DNA from: Bacteroidales bacterium
Lineage (GTDB): Bacteria; Bacteroidota; Bacteroidia; Bacteroidales; F082
Length of the DNA: 64,000 nt
Direction of reading: 5' to 3'
Assembly (NCBI GenBank): GCA_028277395.1
Contig: JANQGJ010000059.1
Span: 52,592-116,591 of the forward strand
In this document: positions 45,901 to 54,650 of the stretch, piece by piece
How the letters are laid out: each line of letters begins with the position of its first letter
Numbering within the stretch: the first letter of the stretch is position 1
The notes under the pieces: model-generated
What the model saw: the letters and a program-made list of their open reading frames with translations, nothing else
The model's database searches: none
What the model was told of the DNA's origin: nothing
Made by a program: the position numbers and the translations under genes

Positions 45901-46358
45901 CTCTGCCAAGCCTTGAAGGATTGGATAATATTAATATAGATTCGTTAGAATTTATATATATTAACGATAATTCACTACTTGCAATATGTGAGACAAATAC
46001 AGTTTGTGAATACCTTGATGTTTATCCAGAAAATGCTCATATATCAAATAATTACTCAGGATGCGATTCAGTACCTGAAGTTATAGAAGCTTGTATTGAG
46101 GTATCAATAAGAGAAATTGACAATCCGGACTCCAAACTTAATATCTATCCAAATCCTGCTGATCGAAATATTACCATATCCTATAACATGGAAACTGAAA
46201 TAAAGCAGGTTATAGTTTATAACTGCATTGGACAGGTTTTGTTAACCAGGTTTAATTCTTTTGAAAATATTGATGTATCATATTTAGATAAAGGATTGTA
46301 TATTGTTGAAGTAACTACAACACAGAATAAGTTAACAACTAAAATGATTATCAGGTAA
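42987..46358 (+). CDS. Large secreted leucine-rich-repeat protein with T9SS sorting domain
   Basis: About 1123 residues. I start at MKMTLKK, which leads to a long-n-region signal peptide (PLLISCFFILFLTESIS). Two similar modules follow. Each begins with a CLP-x-G cap (CLPDGIQFTTQTQIDSF and CLPFGNYYFSTQNELDNF) and has about 18-20 LRR units of 23-24 residues (pattern L-x-G-L-x-N-L-x-x-I-G-G-x-L-x-I-x-x-N). Each module ends with a CDxxxxCDYLxxPxG-type capping motif. The last about 80 residues form a T9SS type A sorting domain (SKLNIYPNPADRNITI, ending KMIIR). It is a paralogue of the 448-residue protein at 16136, extended by internal duplication. Probably displayed on the cell surface. Confidence 0.9.
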   Translation: MKMTLKKLFTRLIQIYLFKYYPFSHLKSIIRPLLISCFFILFLTESISQGCLPDGIQFTTQTQIDSFQINYPGCTMIEGDVLIIGDKITNLDSLSVLKELGSDLIIGTYTNTIANLESIEGLNNIENIEGNFQLYGNLALNDLNALQNLRSVSGDIILKRNGYLETLSGLQNLEYLGGNLELESNFVLTQLTNFSKLYNIGGSVILTYNHQLSSLSGLDSISRIYHDLIIDRCHALSNLEGLNNVSIIDSTLHVYSNLGLSSLSGLDNLNKIGQNLIFHKSENLKTLDHLSELDSVFGDIQIDNNDSLISISGLSSLKYIGASLRISYNNLLSNLNGLENISFINDNIRIAGNDSLSDLTGLQNLEGTGGYVNFTHNSSLANLNGLNNLTWVGGSLEFTYLYELNDVSALSNLTGIGSNFVIHKMTDLVYLTGLNNLSTIGGDLYLSENSILDNIFGFDNLSIIGGSLYISENPKLEDLSGFINLSSINGVLHIEDNDTINNLSGLENIDSGSLTDIYIVNNQNLSDCDITGLCDYLANPTGVIDINNNAPGCNSTSEIAEECGITLPCLPFGNYYFSTQNELDNFQQNYPDCVILNGKTTISGMDIENLSGLSVINSINGDISIFGTSVLQNLSGLDNLVSVSGDFTIGESLNNKNETLNSLEGLSSLDYIGGNLMLYYNTELTNISSLSNLDSIGGDFNISKNDIPDLNHMTNLTKIDGNLSISREDSIQDLSGFESLETIGGDLYISRNDNLEDFNGMNNLNYIGGDLSIYGNDNLLSLNGLNNLTRIQNMLEIGDSYYLGNNSLLNLTGLENLVYAGGVRITHNESLMKLEGLNNLDSTSSINISYNPSLIYLVGLNNITNLSGFLLVDANSSLESLTGIENLTSVGTNVNINSNYDLTDVSGLNNLESVGHRFSLCHNHSLTFLDELINLDSVGELLKINDNHSLTNIEGLSGLVYAKQISIQDNESLPSLEGLDNINIDSLEFIYINDNSLLAICETNTVCEYLDVYPENAHISNNYSGCDSVPEVIEACIEVSIREIDNPDSKLNIYPNPADRNITISYNMETEIKQVIVYNCIGQVLLTRFNSFENIDVSYLDKGLYIVEVTTTQNKLTTKMIIR

Positions 46359-46490
46359 AAATGTATCATTTCGCTTATTCATGATTTGTTAATTCAGTAA
46401 CATATCTTCTTGCTGAAGAATTCAATATTTATCATTTTTTTACACAAGTATATTAACTAAAAAGCATTATTTTCGACAATGATTTGATTG

Positions 46491-46498
46491 TAGTTTTG
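46491..46498 (+). promoter_or_regulatory. -7 box of the gene at 46542
   Basis: TAGTTTTG matches TAnnTTTG 44 bases before the ATG. No clear -33 TTG was found. Confidence 0.35.
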
Positions 46499-46541
46499 TG
46501 TTTATGAACTCAATAACATGTAAATCCTAATCCTGTTTATT

Positions 46542-47072
46542 ATGAAAACTATAATTTCAACAATACTATTCAGTTTTATTACACTGATATCCACCGCTCA
46601 GACCAGCCCTTTTGAAAAGTTTGATTTTTTAATTGGAAACTGGAGTGGAAATGGTGAAGGATTCGGAAATGAGAAATCAAACATTAATTCATCATTTCAG
46701 TTGATAATGAATGGTAAATATATTGAAGTAAAGAATGAGTCAAAATTTGAACCAACTGCTAAAAATCCTGAAGGTGAGCACCATATTGACAAAGGTTTTA
46801 TTAGTTTTGATGGTAATCGTAAAAAATATGTTTTCCGACAGTTCAATAATGAAGGGTATGTTAACCGTTATATACTGGTTGACTCATTATCCAGCGATTC
46901 ATATCTGGTTTTTGAAACAGAAGATATAGAAAATTTCCTGCCCGGAGGTAATGTCAGGTGGACAATCAGGAAAGTTGATGACAACAATATTGAAACTACA
47001 TTCGAAGTTTCATTTCCTGATAAAGATTATGTTTGTTTTGGAACAAACCTTCTTACCAGACTTGATAAATAA
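46542..47072 (+). CDS. Exported DUF1579/nitrobindin-like beta-barrel protein
   Basis: A 176-residue protein with a clear signal peptide (MKTIISTILFSFITLISTAQ). The mature start FEKFDFLIGNWSGNGEGFG is the GxW turn of the nitrobindin/FABP-like and DUF1579 families, followed by alternating strands to the end. These are 10-stranded small barrels that may bind heme or lipids. No heme-ligand His is apparent, so binding is not asserted. It converges on the large membrane protein gene at 47129. Confidence 0.7.
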   Translation: MKTIISTILFSFITLISTAQTSPFEKFDFLIGNWSGNGEGFGNEKSNINSSFQLIMNGKYIEVKNESKFEPTAKNPEGEHHIDKGFISFDGNRKKYVFRQFNNEGYVNRYILVDSLSSDSYLVFETEDIENFLPGGNVRWTIRKVDDNNIETTFEVSFPDKDYVCFGTNLLTRLDK

Positions 47073-47128
47073 TTGTATCAATATTATAAAAAACAACCCC
47101 GGCATCGTATATACTCTGCCCAGACAGG

Positions 47129-50100
47129 TTAACTCTCATTACTTTTTGTTCGCGACAACAATCCAAGAATACCGGTAATAGCTGCAATACCACCACCAAC
47201 AACAATAAACAGTTGATTGAGGTTATCAAGAAAATCCTGATTTGCCATTGCAATGAAAACAAACAACCCGGATATTATCAGTATCATTGTAAACCTATAT
47301 CCCTGCCAGGTACCTGTTTCCTTACCAATTTTAATCTCCAGCGCAGATGTATCTTTTTTACTCAACCTTGATATAACATATTTCCTGAAACTAATATTCA
47401 TTAGCCTGATCCTGTCACATTTCTTGATTAAAATACCCTTTTCAAGTAAACCATTAATAGCCTTTGCATTTTTTTGATTCATGATCAGATCCTCGGCAAG
47501 ATCATAAAGAACATATTTTTCTTCATCCGAGCAGGAATTAAAGACATCCTCATAATAGCTGTCTGCAAGCGATACAATTTTGGAAATTATCATTTCTTCA
47601 GGGTATTCCATTTTTCTTTCCGCACAATACGTTTCATAATATTCATGCAGTGAATTTTCAAACTGCAACAGGTAATCACTTGCATGTAATTCAGAATCAA
47701 TAAGCTCCGTGTAAGTCATTTTCTTCTTTTCACGATAGCAGAAACTTTCCTCATCTTTCCAGGAAAAATCATATCTGAGTGGCAGATAGTTAACAATGGT
47801 AATTGCTGCCAGGCGTTTGAACTCTGTCAGATTATTAACATATTGTGCTATGTTCATGTCCTTCAGGGTTTCCTTTTCGTATGAATTTGAGGAGTTTTTT
47901 ATGATATTTTGATAATAATCGATAATAATGTTTGGATGTACCTGTGAAAGCATTATCAACCTGACGTCATTACGGTTTACCAGATTCCAGAGAACACCTA
48001 ATTTTTGTTTAAAGATTTCAGGATTATCATATCTCCAGTCGAAGTTTTCTATTAATACAGTGGTGGTTTCATTAAGGATTTCATTTTTACCCTTTTCACT
48101 ATCAATAATGTCGATAATAGTATTTGACTGTTTCTTGTTGTCAATCCCCTTCTTAATTATTTCCAGTGAGCTATTAATAATTTCTTCACGTGACCAGTCC
48201 AGGTAAATATCCTTAAACATATCGTGAATAATTGCCATTGTTTCATCTTTAGCGCTGAGCCTTACAACAAAAATATCTTTATTTGCGAGCATTTGCTGTC
48301 GTATTTTCTCACCAAATGATTCCCGTGAATAGCTTTGTATGATATCAACATTATATATATTTCGAATTCCAAACCTGACGAGGTAGTAAAGAATATACAA
48401 AATGAAGATTATCAAAGTCCAGAAAATTATGTTAGCAATTATTCCTTTACCACCAGTGAATGAAATACCGTGAAATGGCAATAAAAAATTCAGCTTATTA
48501 ACGTGACCAACAACCCTGTTATAAGAAAGAGTTTTGAAATCAGTAGTTTCAGTAGCAGTTAAATATTTCATCACCAGTGAATCATTGCCATATTTATACC
48601 AATTTATTTTGCTGTCTTTCTTTGCACCATAGGCAAGGTATTTGTTTTCAACAATGTCTTCATCGTAATATGGTCTGAAAAAAACAACCAGTGAATCAAA
48701 GATTGAATGCTTATCCGGGTAGTTCTCCCTGGTAACCGAAGGAATGGCATCATCAGAAAACTGTAGCCTGTTTACGAAATTAACATAAACACCTTTATCT
48801 TTTCTATTGTTGAATACTTTTGTGGCATAATCAGATCTGTTTATCTGATTGCTGTAGTAGTTATTCCAGTAGGTGTTCCTTTTTTCCCTTTTCTTCATCA
48901 GGTCAACCTGGTTATGACGTAATCTTAATTCAGATTCGGTATTATAGGCTATTTCATAAAATTTCAGAGTAGGTAAAATTGAGAACAAGAATGTTAGGGC
49001 AATTAAAAATAACACATAATCCCTTATAAATGAAGAGTTAAAATATATTGAGTGATTTTTATGTCTTTTTTCGAATATGACATATGAAATCTCAAGAAAT
49101 ATAACTAACAATATTTGAAAACTGATTATCCCCAGCCAGTCTAAACGTTCCAACTTTGTAATGATACCGATGTTTAAAATTGCCAGGACAATAAAATTTA
49201 TTATTGTAAACCTCTTTCGATGTTTTTCTTTTACTTCATTATGATTAAGAACCCTGTATGAGAATGTAAAGAGGATAATTTCCAGGGAAAAGACTAAAAT
49301 AACCGATTGGAGGCTGTTGGTAAATGAAAGCATAATAGCAGTTACAATAGCAACTATTACATATACCTTTAGTAGATACATATAATGACTACTCAGATGG
49401 ATCATTGGTCTTGTAATCTTCATAATCAGGTTCTTCGAAAGTTTCCATTTCAACCTGTTCTCCATAATCAGAAGCACAATTACCTGTATAAAAATGAATA
49501 GAAAGAAAATACTCAACATTATCAGGGTAAGGGTAAAAACCTGGGCATGAAATGATGTCTCAGCCTTTCTGTTATGAAATGTTACAAGAAACAGTGGAAG
49601 TTTATCAATTGGTCTGATATAGGCCCTGTGAGGTTTATTATAATAATCAACATAAACCGGCTTACTTGTACGGTTGTAAATGGCAGATTTTAAATATTCG
49701 CTCTCATTACATTCGCTGATGAAATTCTCCATCATATTCCTGTTTTTATTACTGTGAAACCACACTTTTCCAGTTTCATCAATAATGCAAAAACCGTAAT
49801 CTTTGGGTATAATGGGATCAATTAGCGAATAGAATTTTGAAGATAATGCAATCACCTCGTTTTCAGAAGTATTACTAGTGGTTGACATGCCAACCTTGTG
49901 ATTTCCCGAAGCTAATGACAGAATTGATTCCATCCTGAACTTTTTTGTACTATCACCAGGAAGGAACCATTCATCTTTATACTTAAAATAATCACGGTGT
50001 TTAAGGTTACTTAATGGTCCGTCTTCTTTGAGGGTTGTTAAATAAGCAGATTGTGTACCTTTTTCATTTATCCAGAAAAGAAAATCAACAAATGGGTAGT

Positions 50101-51415
50101 GTTTGGGGGATGCTGTTTTTGTGGAATCATATCTTAAAATATCAGCCACAACCGGACGAACAGGATATTTAGCTTCGTCATTAAATTCAAATGAAGAATG
50201 TATTGAATCAAAATAAGTTAACTGATTAATTGCATTGTTTATTTCTTTGTTTAAAGTGCTATAAACTGAATTATTAAATTTAAGGAGATAATTATCTGTA
50301 TTATGCAACTTAACTGAATTTTGTGAAGCAAACAGAAAAAACAGGGTTATTACAGATGATCCAAATAATATGGATAGTGCTGAATTTGTGATAATAGAGG
50401 TATTTAAGTGTTCAATCTTTGAAATCACTTTCAATTTAATAAGTGGTAATCCAAGTAGAATTAAAATTAACAGTAAGGACAACAGGATTATAACCCACGG
50501 ACTAATGCTTTTGCTCATGGCCTTAAAATTTGAGGTTTCCATAAGCCCGCATAAATACCATCTTTGATCTCCTACCTTTACCGGTTTTAAAAAGAGTTTA
50601 TATTTCTTGTTTGAAATGGTTATTTCTGAAAACTCACCCGAATAAAGATAACCTGTTACCGGATCATTATCAGATGGCAGTAATAACCTGTCATTTTGAA
50701 TAATTTCTTCCTCCCGTTCTTTTCCTTTGCTATTCGATACAAGGTCGTCAGTTTCTTCACTGATTCCTAAAAATAAGTCGGAATTCAGGGTTGAAAAAAT
50801 GATTGATGTATCATAAACAATAAACATGTCGTCAAATACATCTTTCCTTAACAACCCTGGAACAAGATTAATATATTTTGTACGTACATATACCGAATCT
50901 TTATCACCAAAAGCCTCAACTGTATCTAATGATACTGCTTTGAAATAGTAGTATGTATCCGGGTCTAATTTACTTAATATATTACTCTCACCTTCGTTTG
51001 TTTTAAATGAAAAAGTATCACCTGAATCAATTCTGAATCCATATACTTCCAGGTTTTTATTTAGATAACTACCGATAGTTGAAAAATCCTTTTTTACAAT
51101 TGATTTCTCTATAATACTATTTTTCTGTTCAGTCAGTGTTTTACTATTTTTTTTATCATTATTTTCATTTTGATCTTCAACAAACTGAATATTTGACCCA
51201 AGTTGATTAGCATTTGACTGCAAACTAATCAACTTTGAGTCAATATTATCCCCGATCTGATCCAGTACCCTGAATTGTGTTGAGATAATGCTTTGCTCCT
51301 TTGATTTGATGTAATGATTCAGGTAAAAATAATAGGATATAAACAGAATTGTCAATGCTCCGACTACTATCCAAAAGTTAGTTGATACACTTAGTGATTT
51401 TAGTTTCCACGACAT
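47129..51415 (-). CDS. Large membrane protein: two cache-like sensor domains plus degenerate ATPase/winged helix
   Basis: About 1428 residues, started at MSWKLKSLSVSTNFWIVV, which has a TM segment right after the N-terminus; the 36-residue upstream extension looks untranslated. Layout: TM1, a cache-like extracytoplasmic domain (about 30-310), two TMs, a second cache-like domain (about 370-610; VDFLFWINEKGTQSAYLTTL, GFCIIDETGKVWFHSN), about seven TMs, another extracytoplasmic loop, a TM, then a cytoplasmic part. That part has a Walker-B-like strand TTTVLIENFDWRYDNP but no Walker A, and then a winged helix (SDEEKYVLYDLAEDL, NGLLEKGILIKK). It ends with two more TMs. I do not know a named family; it looks like a sensor with an inactive STAND-type NTPase. 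Confidence 0.7.
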   Translation of the reverse strand: MSWKLKSLSVSTNFWIVVGALTILFISYYFYLNHYIKSKEQSIISTQFRVLDQIGDNIDSKLISLQSNANQLGSNIQFVEDQNENNDKKNSKTLTEQKNSIIEKSIVKKDFSTIGSYLNKNLEVYGFRIDSGDTFSFKTNEGESNILSKLDPDTYYYFKAVSLDTVEAFGDKDSVYVRTKYINLVPGLLRKDVFDDMFIVYDTSIIFSTLNSDLFLGISEETDDLVSNSKGKEREEEIIQNDRLLLPSDNDPVTGYLYSGEFSEITISNKKYKLFLKPVKVGDQRWYLCGLMETSNFKAMSKSISPWVIILLSLLLILILLGLPLIKLKVISKIEHLNTSIITNSALSILFGSSVITLFFLFASQNSVKLHNTDNYLLKFNNSVYSTLNKEINNAINQLTYFDSIHSSFEFNDEAKYPVRPVVADILRYDSTKTASPKHYPFVDFLFWINEKGTQSAYLTTLKEDGPLSNLKHRDYFKYKDEWFLPGDSTKKFRMESILSLASGNHKVGMSTTSNTSENEVIALSSKFYSLIDPIIPKDYGFCIIDETGKVWFHSNKNRNMMENFISECNESEYLKSAIYNRTSKPVYVDYYNKPHRAYIRPIDKLPLFLVTFHNRKAETSFHAQVFTLTLIMLSIFFLFIFIQVIVLLIMENRLKWKLSKNLIMKITRPMIHLSSHYMYLLKVYVIVAIVTAIMLSFTNSLQSVILVFSLEIILFTFSYRVLNHNEVKEKHRKRFTIINFIVLAILNIGIITKLERLDWLGIISFQILLVIFLEISYVIFEKRHKNHSIYFNSSFIRDYVLFLIALTFLFSILPTLKFYEIAYNTESELRLRHNQVDLMKKREKRNTYWNNYYSNQINRSDYATKVFNNRKDKGVYVNFVNRLQFSDDAIPSVTRENYPDKHSIFDSLVVFFRPYYDEDIVENKYLAYGAKKDSKINWYKYGNDSLVMKYLTATETTDFKTLSYNRVVGHVNKLNFLLPFHGISFTGGKGIIANIIFWTLIIFILYILYYLVRFGIRNIYNVDIIQSYSRESFGEKIRQQMLANKDIFVVRLSAKDETMAIIHDMFKDIYLDWSREEIINSSLEIIKKGIDNKKQSNTIIDIIDSEKGKNEILNETTTVLIENFDWRYDNPEIFKQKLGVLWNLVNRNDVRLIMLSQVHPNIIIDYYQNIIKNSSNSYEKETLKDMNIAQYVNNLTEFKRLAAITIVNYLPLRYDFSWKDEESFCYREKKKMTYTELIDSELHASDYLLQFENSLHEYYETYCAERKMEYPEEMIISKIVSLADSYYEDVFNSCSDEEKYVLYDLAEDLIMNQKNAKAINGLLEKGILIKKCDRIRLMNISFRKYVISRLSKKDTSALEIKIGKETGTWQGYRFTMILIISGLFVFIAMANQDFLDNLNQLFIVVGGGIAAITGILGLLSRTKSNES

Positions 51416-51694
51416 GATGTTGAGTTTAATTTTGTTGTTTTTATAGTTGTCTGCCCGGTAGTTACTCCGGATTATATCGTTGTAAAATTGTTGTTTTGCA
51501 CCTGTCACACGTCTACATACCAACTGCTACATGTAGTGATCATTAAAAGCTTGTAATTCAGAAAATGGTTTTGGCTGGTATATTTAAATTAACTGCTTTG
51601 GGAGTCAAATATAATAAAGATTTCAAAAAAGGAAAGAAAATTGGCAGATTTCATCCAACTAACTCATTTTTAGAATGTAACTTCATCAGCATAT

Positions 51695-51755
51695 AAAATA
51701 CTGTTTTGCATTAATTGTTAAAATGCAATTATGATGCAATTACAGATGACTGTGG
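51695..51755. repeat. 61-bp direct repeat, left copy
   Basis: Matches 53361-53421 in the same orientation, 48 of 61 bases by hand alignment, including a 21-base block starting TTTTGCATTAATTGTTAAAA. The two copies flank the 72-residue gene and the RES-Xre pair. Here the TGCAATTA motif occurs twice. The rest of the 420-base gap upstream of 51836 holds nothing else I can name. Confidence 0.7.
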
Positions 51756-51835
51756 GCATATTTCAAATATCTGCCCCTTATTAACCTGTCTAATCTCTCA
51801 AAAAATTGTATTTTTGGATAAATAAAATTAATCCG

Positions 51836-52054
51836 ATGGATACAGAATTATTGAAATTATATAAACAACTTGATGATATGAACCAAACAGATGAGGTGGT
51901 TCAAATTAAAAATCAAATAAAAGAATCATTGTATCACCAGCTAAAGTTTCATTTCCTGGAACTTACAGGAATTGGAAGAATCATAGGATATGATGAACTC
52001 CAGCGTGAACTAATCAAAGCTATAGAGTTACTTGAGATTGAAAAAAACAGGTAG
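51836..52054 (+). CDS. Small hypothetical protein
   Basis: A 72-residue protein started at MDTELLKLYKQLDDM; TATTTTTG at 51809-51816 is a possible -7 box upstream. It is helical, charged, with one hydrophobic stretch (LKFHFLELTGIGRI) and a C-terminal helix ELIKAIELLEIEKN. No family recognised. It lies within the segment bounded by the 61-bp repeats, upstream of the toxin-antitoxin pair but separated by 257 bases. Confidence 0.5.
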   Translation: MDTELLKLYKQLDDMNQTDEVVQIKNQIKESLYHQLKFHFLELTGIGRIIGYDELQRELIKAIELLEIEKNR

Positions 52055-52296
52055 AATTGCCTGAACCCTTCGGTTTCAAAAGTCACGAGGTCTGATATTT
52101 CCCGTACTAACTATATGTATAATCCACTGTATTTAATTGACTCCTTTACTATTACAATATTTTTATTCATGTTGCACCTATGATTTATGCCAAACATTGA
52201 ATACTATGAGTTATGATTGTATTACTTAATGAGATAATCATGAAAATTGTTTGAAAGTGAAACATATTTATATTAATTTCGTTCATTTAATAAAAT

Positions 52297-52313
52297 ATAT
52301 TATTAAATAATAT
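52297..52313 (+). promoter_or_regulatory. Operator overlapping the antitoxin start codon
   Basis: ATATTATTAAATAATAT is a perfect 8-1-8 palindrome whose last bases form the start of the ATG at 52312. A further half-site ATTTAATA is at 52285-52292. Location and form fit autorepression by the Xre-type antitoxin. Confidence 0.55.
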
Positions 52314-52758
52314 GGAGTCAACTACCTTACACTACAAAAAACTAATTGACGTATTAGGTCGTAATTATGTAAAAGAAAAAGTTGAAAGCCCGTTTGATTT
52401 CATTCATATAGCAAATAAAGGTATCAATGCTAATGTTGTTAAAAATTTCAGGGTATACTTTGATCTATCACGGGATAAAACTGCTGACCTACTGAACATA
52501 TCAACACCAACATTGTACCGCTGGACAAAATCAAACAAAAATCTTGAGCGAAACTATTCCATTAAACTTTTTGAGATTGCCGATTTGTTCCTTTACGGAA
52601 TAGAAGTGTTTGAAAACAAGGATAGCTTTTTTAAATGGCTTAATCTTCCGAACACGGCTATAGGCGGATTGGAACCATTAGAGCTTCTTGAGATTCCAAA
52701 TGGAGTATCAAAAGTGAGAGATATCATAGGTAGAATTGAACATGGAGTTTACAGCTGA
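52312..52758 (+). CDS. Xre/MbcA/ParS-type antitoxin of a RES-Xre module
   Basis: A 148-residue protein with an N-terminal Xre-like helix-turn-helix (LSRDKTADLLNISTPTLYRWTKSNK) and a C-terminal DUF2384/MbcA-ParS toxin-binding domain (FFKWLNLPNTAIGGLEPLELLEIPNGVSKV). The C-terminal segment typically inserts into the active site of the RES toxin. The stop is 2 bases before the toxin start. It probably represses the operon through the palindrome over its start codon. Confidence 0.93.
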   Translation: MESTTLHYKKLIDVLGRNYVKEKVESPFDFIHIANKGINANVVKNFRVYFDLSRDKTADLLNISTPTLYRWTKSNKNLERNYSIKLFEIADLFLYGIEVFENKDSFFKWLNLPNTAIGGLEPLELLEIPNGVSKVRDIIGRIEHGVYS

Positions 52759-52760
52759 TT

Positions 52761-53213
52761 ATGTTTGTATATAGAATAGCAGGTAAAAAATATTCAGATG
52801 ACATAACGGGAACCGGTGCTGCCAAATACGGTAGCAGATGGAACAAAAAGGGAACCCCTGTTGTATATACTGGTGAAAGTAAAGAAATAGCTCTGCTTGA
52901 AACGCATGTTCATACTCCGCCAATTATTATCCCAAAACTGGATATTGTAACAATAGAAATTCCTGATCATTCTGTCACAACAATTGAAATTGACAAGTTA
53001 CCCCCAAACTGGAAGTTATACCCGGCACCAACTATTTTGTCTGAAATAGGAGAACGTTGGGTTAATAAATCAAAGACCATCGCCCTAAAAATTCCAAGTT
53101 GTATAATTCATAGCGCATATAACTTAATACTAAATTGCAGACATCCGGATTTTAGTGGAGTAAAAATTGTAGACATAAAGAATTTTGAATTTGATTCCAG
53201 ATTGGTTAAATAA
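52761..53213 (+). CDS. RES-domain toxin
   Basis: A 150-residue RES-domain protein. The RES motifs Arg, Glu and Ser appear in FVYRIAG, then GSRWNKKGTPVVYTGES and the LLETHVH segment, with IIHSAYNLILNCRHPDF in the C-terminal part. Characterised RES toxins (MbcT, ParT, Res) act by NAD+ degradation or ADP-ribosylation, starving or arresting the cell. Its length is normal, so it appears intact. Directly downstream of its antitoxin, and followed by the right-hand 61-bp repeat. Confidence 0.93.
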   Translation: MFVYRIAGKKYSDDITGTGAAKYGSRWNKKGTPVVYTGESKEIALLETHVHTPPIIIPKLDIVTIEIPDHSVTTIEIDKLPPNWKLYPAPTILSEIGERWVNKSKTIALKIPSCIIHSAYNLILNCRHPDFSGVKIVDIKNFEFDSRLVK

Positions 53214-53360
53214 TACATTCCTGATATTTCATTGGAATGTAAACAAACCTTTATCTTCATAACCAATTCACTTCAAAAACCCAACAATGATGTTTAAATC
53301 TATAATTTGAATGATAAATTGCCTGGGCTAGTTTTATTCGTGGATTGTATACAAGCATTT

Positions 53361-53421
53361 AAAATGCTATTTTGCATTAATTGTTAAAATACATCCGCGA
53401 TGCAATCGCGGACGATTGTGG
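53361..53421. repeat. 61-bp direct repeat, right copy, with hairpin
   Basis: Partner of 51695-51755. This copy contains TCCGCGA (53394-53400), loop TGCAA, TCGCGGA (53406-53412), a perfect 7-bp hairpin absent from the left copy. It lies between the RES toxin (plus) and TolC gene (minus), so it could also act as a terminator. Confidence 0.7.
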
Positions 53422-53441
53422 TAAAATTACTGTATTGAAAC

Positions 53442-54650
53442 CTACTCAATCAGTTCCAAACCCGATGATAAATAATTAACATATGGTTTTTTAGATAACT
53501 CACCGGTTAACGAAAGCAGGCTTATATATGTAATAAGGCAGTCCTGATATATTTCATTCTTCAACATCTTTAGTTTTGATGTGTAGTTAATGAGTTCGAC
53601 ATAGTCCCGGGGTCTGTCATAAGTAACTGTATTCCCTAGTTTTACGATACTAATGAGCTTTTCATTTATTAGTTCGTAGCTCTGGAACAATCTGATGAGC
53701 TTTTCATTTAATGATATTCGTTCAAGCTTTGTTTGTTCACGAATGTCCTCAAGATTGCTTTCACTTTCAATCAGCTCCAGTTTCTGTCTCTGAAGTTTTG
53801 GTTTGTCTGAATTAAACACCGGAATTGTAATTCCAAGCTGAAATCCCAAGTGTTCATCCAATTCGTTACCTCTCTCAGTATCGTACTCAGCCTGAATAAA
53901 TCCAATATTACTAAAACTTTCTGCTTTTTCAAGCTTGTACGCTTCTTCATTCAGTCCGTGTAATCTGGAAGCTACAAAGTACTTACCATCAATCTTAATA
54001 GTATCAGAAAATACTACTCGTTCAACTTCACCAGGGCTGATCATTTCAAAGGTTTCCCAATTGATCGAATCTTTAATATTATGGATTGTAATCAATGAAG
54101 ATTTTAATATTGACTTTGTCGACAGAGCTTCTTTTAACTTTAGTTTCTTATCCAGTAATGTTTCATCGGCATCAATCCAGTCTTTCAAAGTGTAATTTCC
54201 TGTTAGCAAGATATTGTTAATAATGATAAGCTGTTCAATATCGGAGTTCAGTTGATTTATGTAATCTATAAGGTAATTATATCTTATAATTTGTTTATAA
54301 CGATTGGCAATTATCAGGTTTGCCTCAAAGCTGTATTTCGTTTCCAGATACTCTTTATGAACAATGTTATACTTATTGTTTCGGTGTTGTTCAAACGGAT
54401 TTAATATCCCAAGCCGCAACCTGAAATCTTCCGGCGAGGCATTAAAATCATTCGACCGCAACCTAACTTCCAGTTCCCTGAATATGGGTGACCGGAAAGA
54501 TTCTGAATTCATATATTCCAATTGAGCCAACAAACCTGATACTTCATTTTTCTGAAAAGGGGATGACAGAAAATCACTAACAGAATACTGACCAAAAGAC
54601 TGATTAGCAACTATTATAATTATTAAAACCAATAACCTGCTATTCTTCAT
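53442..54650 (-). CDS. TolC-family outer membrane protein
   Basis: About 402 residues, started at MKNSRLLVLIIIIVANQSFGQ, a clean signal peptide, which overlaps the HlyD stop by 11 nt; the ATG at 54683 would add 11 residues. The mature part is dominated by long amphipathic helices (about 75-200 and 290-400) around a beta segment GFQLGITIPVF, the layout of TolC-type trimeric channels. It is the last gene of a three-gene operon with HlyD and DUF4956, so it should be the outer-membrane exit duct. Confidence 0.8.
   Translation of the reverse strand: MKNSRLLVLIIIIVANQSFGQYSVSDFLSSPFQKNEVSGLLAQLEYMNSESFRSPIFRELEVRLRSNDFNASPEDFRLRLGILNPFEQHRNNKYNIVHKEYLETKYSFEANLIIANRYKQIIRYNYLIDYINQLNSDIEQLIIINNILLTGNYTLKDWIDADETLLDKKLKLKEALSTKSILKSSLITIHNIKDSINWETFEMISPGEVERVVFSDTIKIDGKYFVASRLHGLNEEAYKLEKAESFSNIGFIQAEYDTERGNELDEHLGFQLGITIPVFNSDKPKLQRQKLELIESESNLEDIREQTKLERISLNEKLIRLFQSYELINEKLISIVKLGNTVTYDRPRDYVELINYTSKLKMLKNEIYQDCLITYISLLSLTGELSKKPYVNYLSSGLELIE

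Noticed and set aside
43000..46300. Several minus-strand frames of 65-77 residues inside the LRR gene
   Set aside because: They mirror the LRR repeat on the other strand and have no features of their own.
51416..51523. 36-residue N-terminal extension of the large membrane protein
   Set aside because: It is basic and unlike the protein that follows; the ATG at 51415 is followed directly by the first membrane helix.
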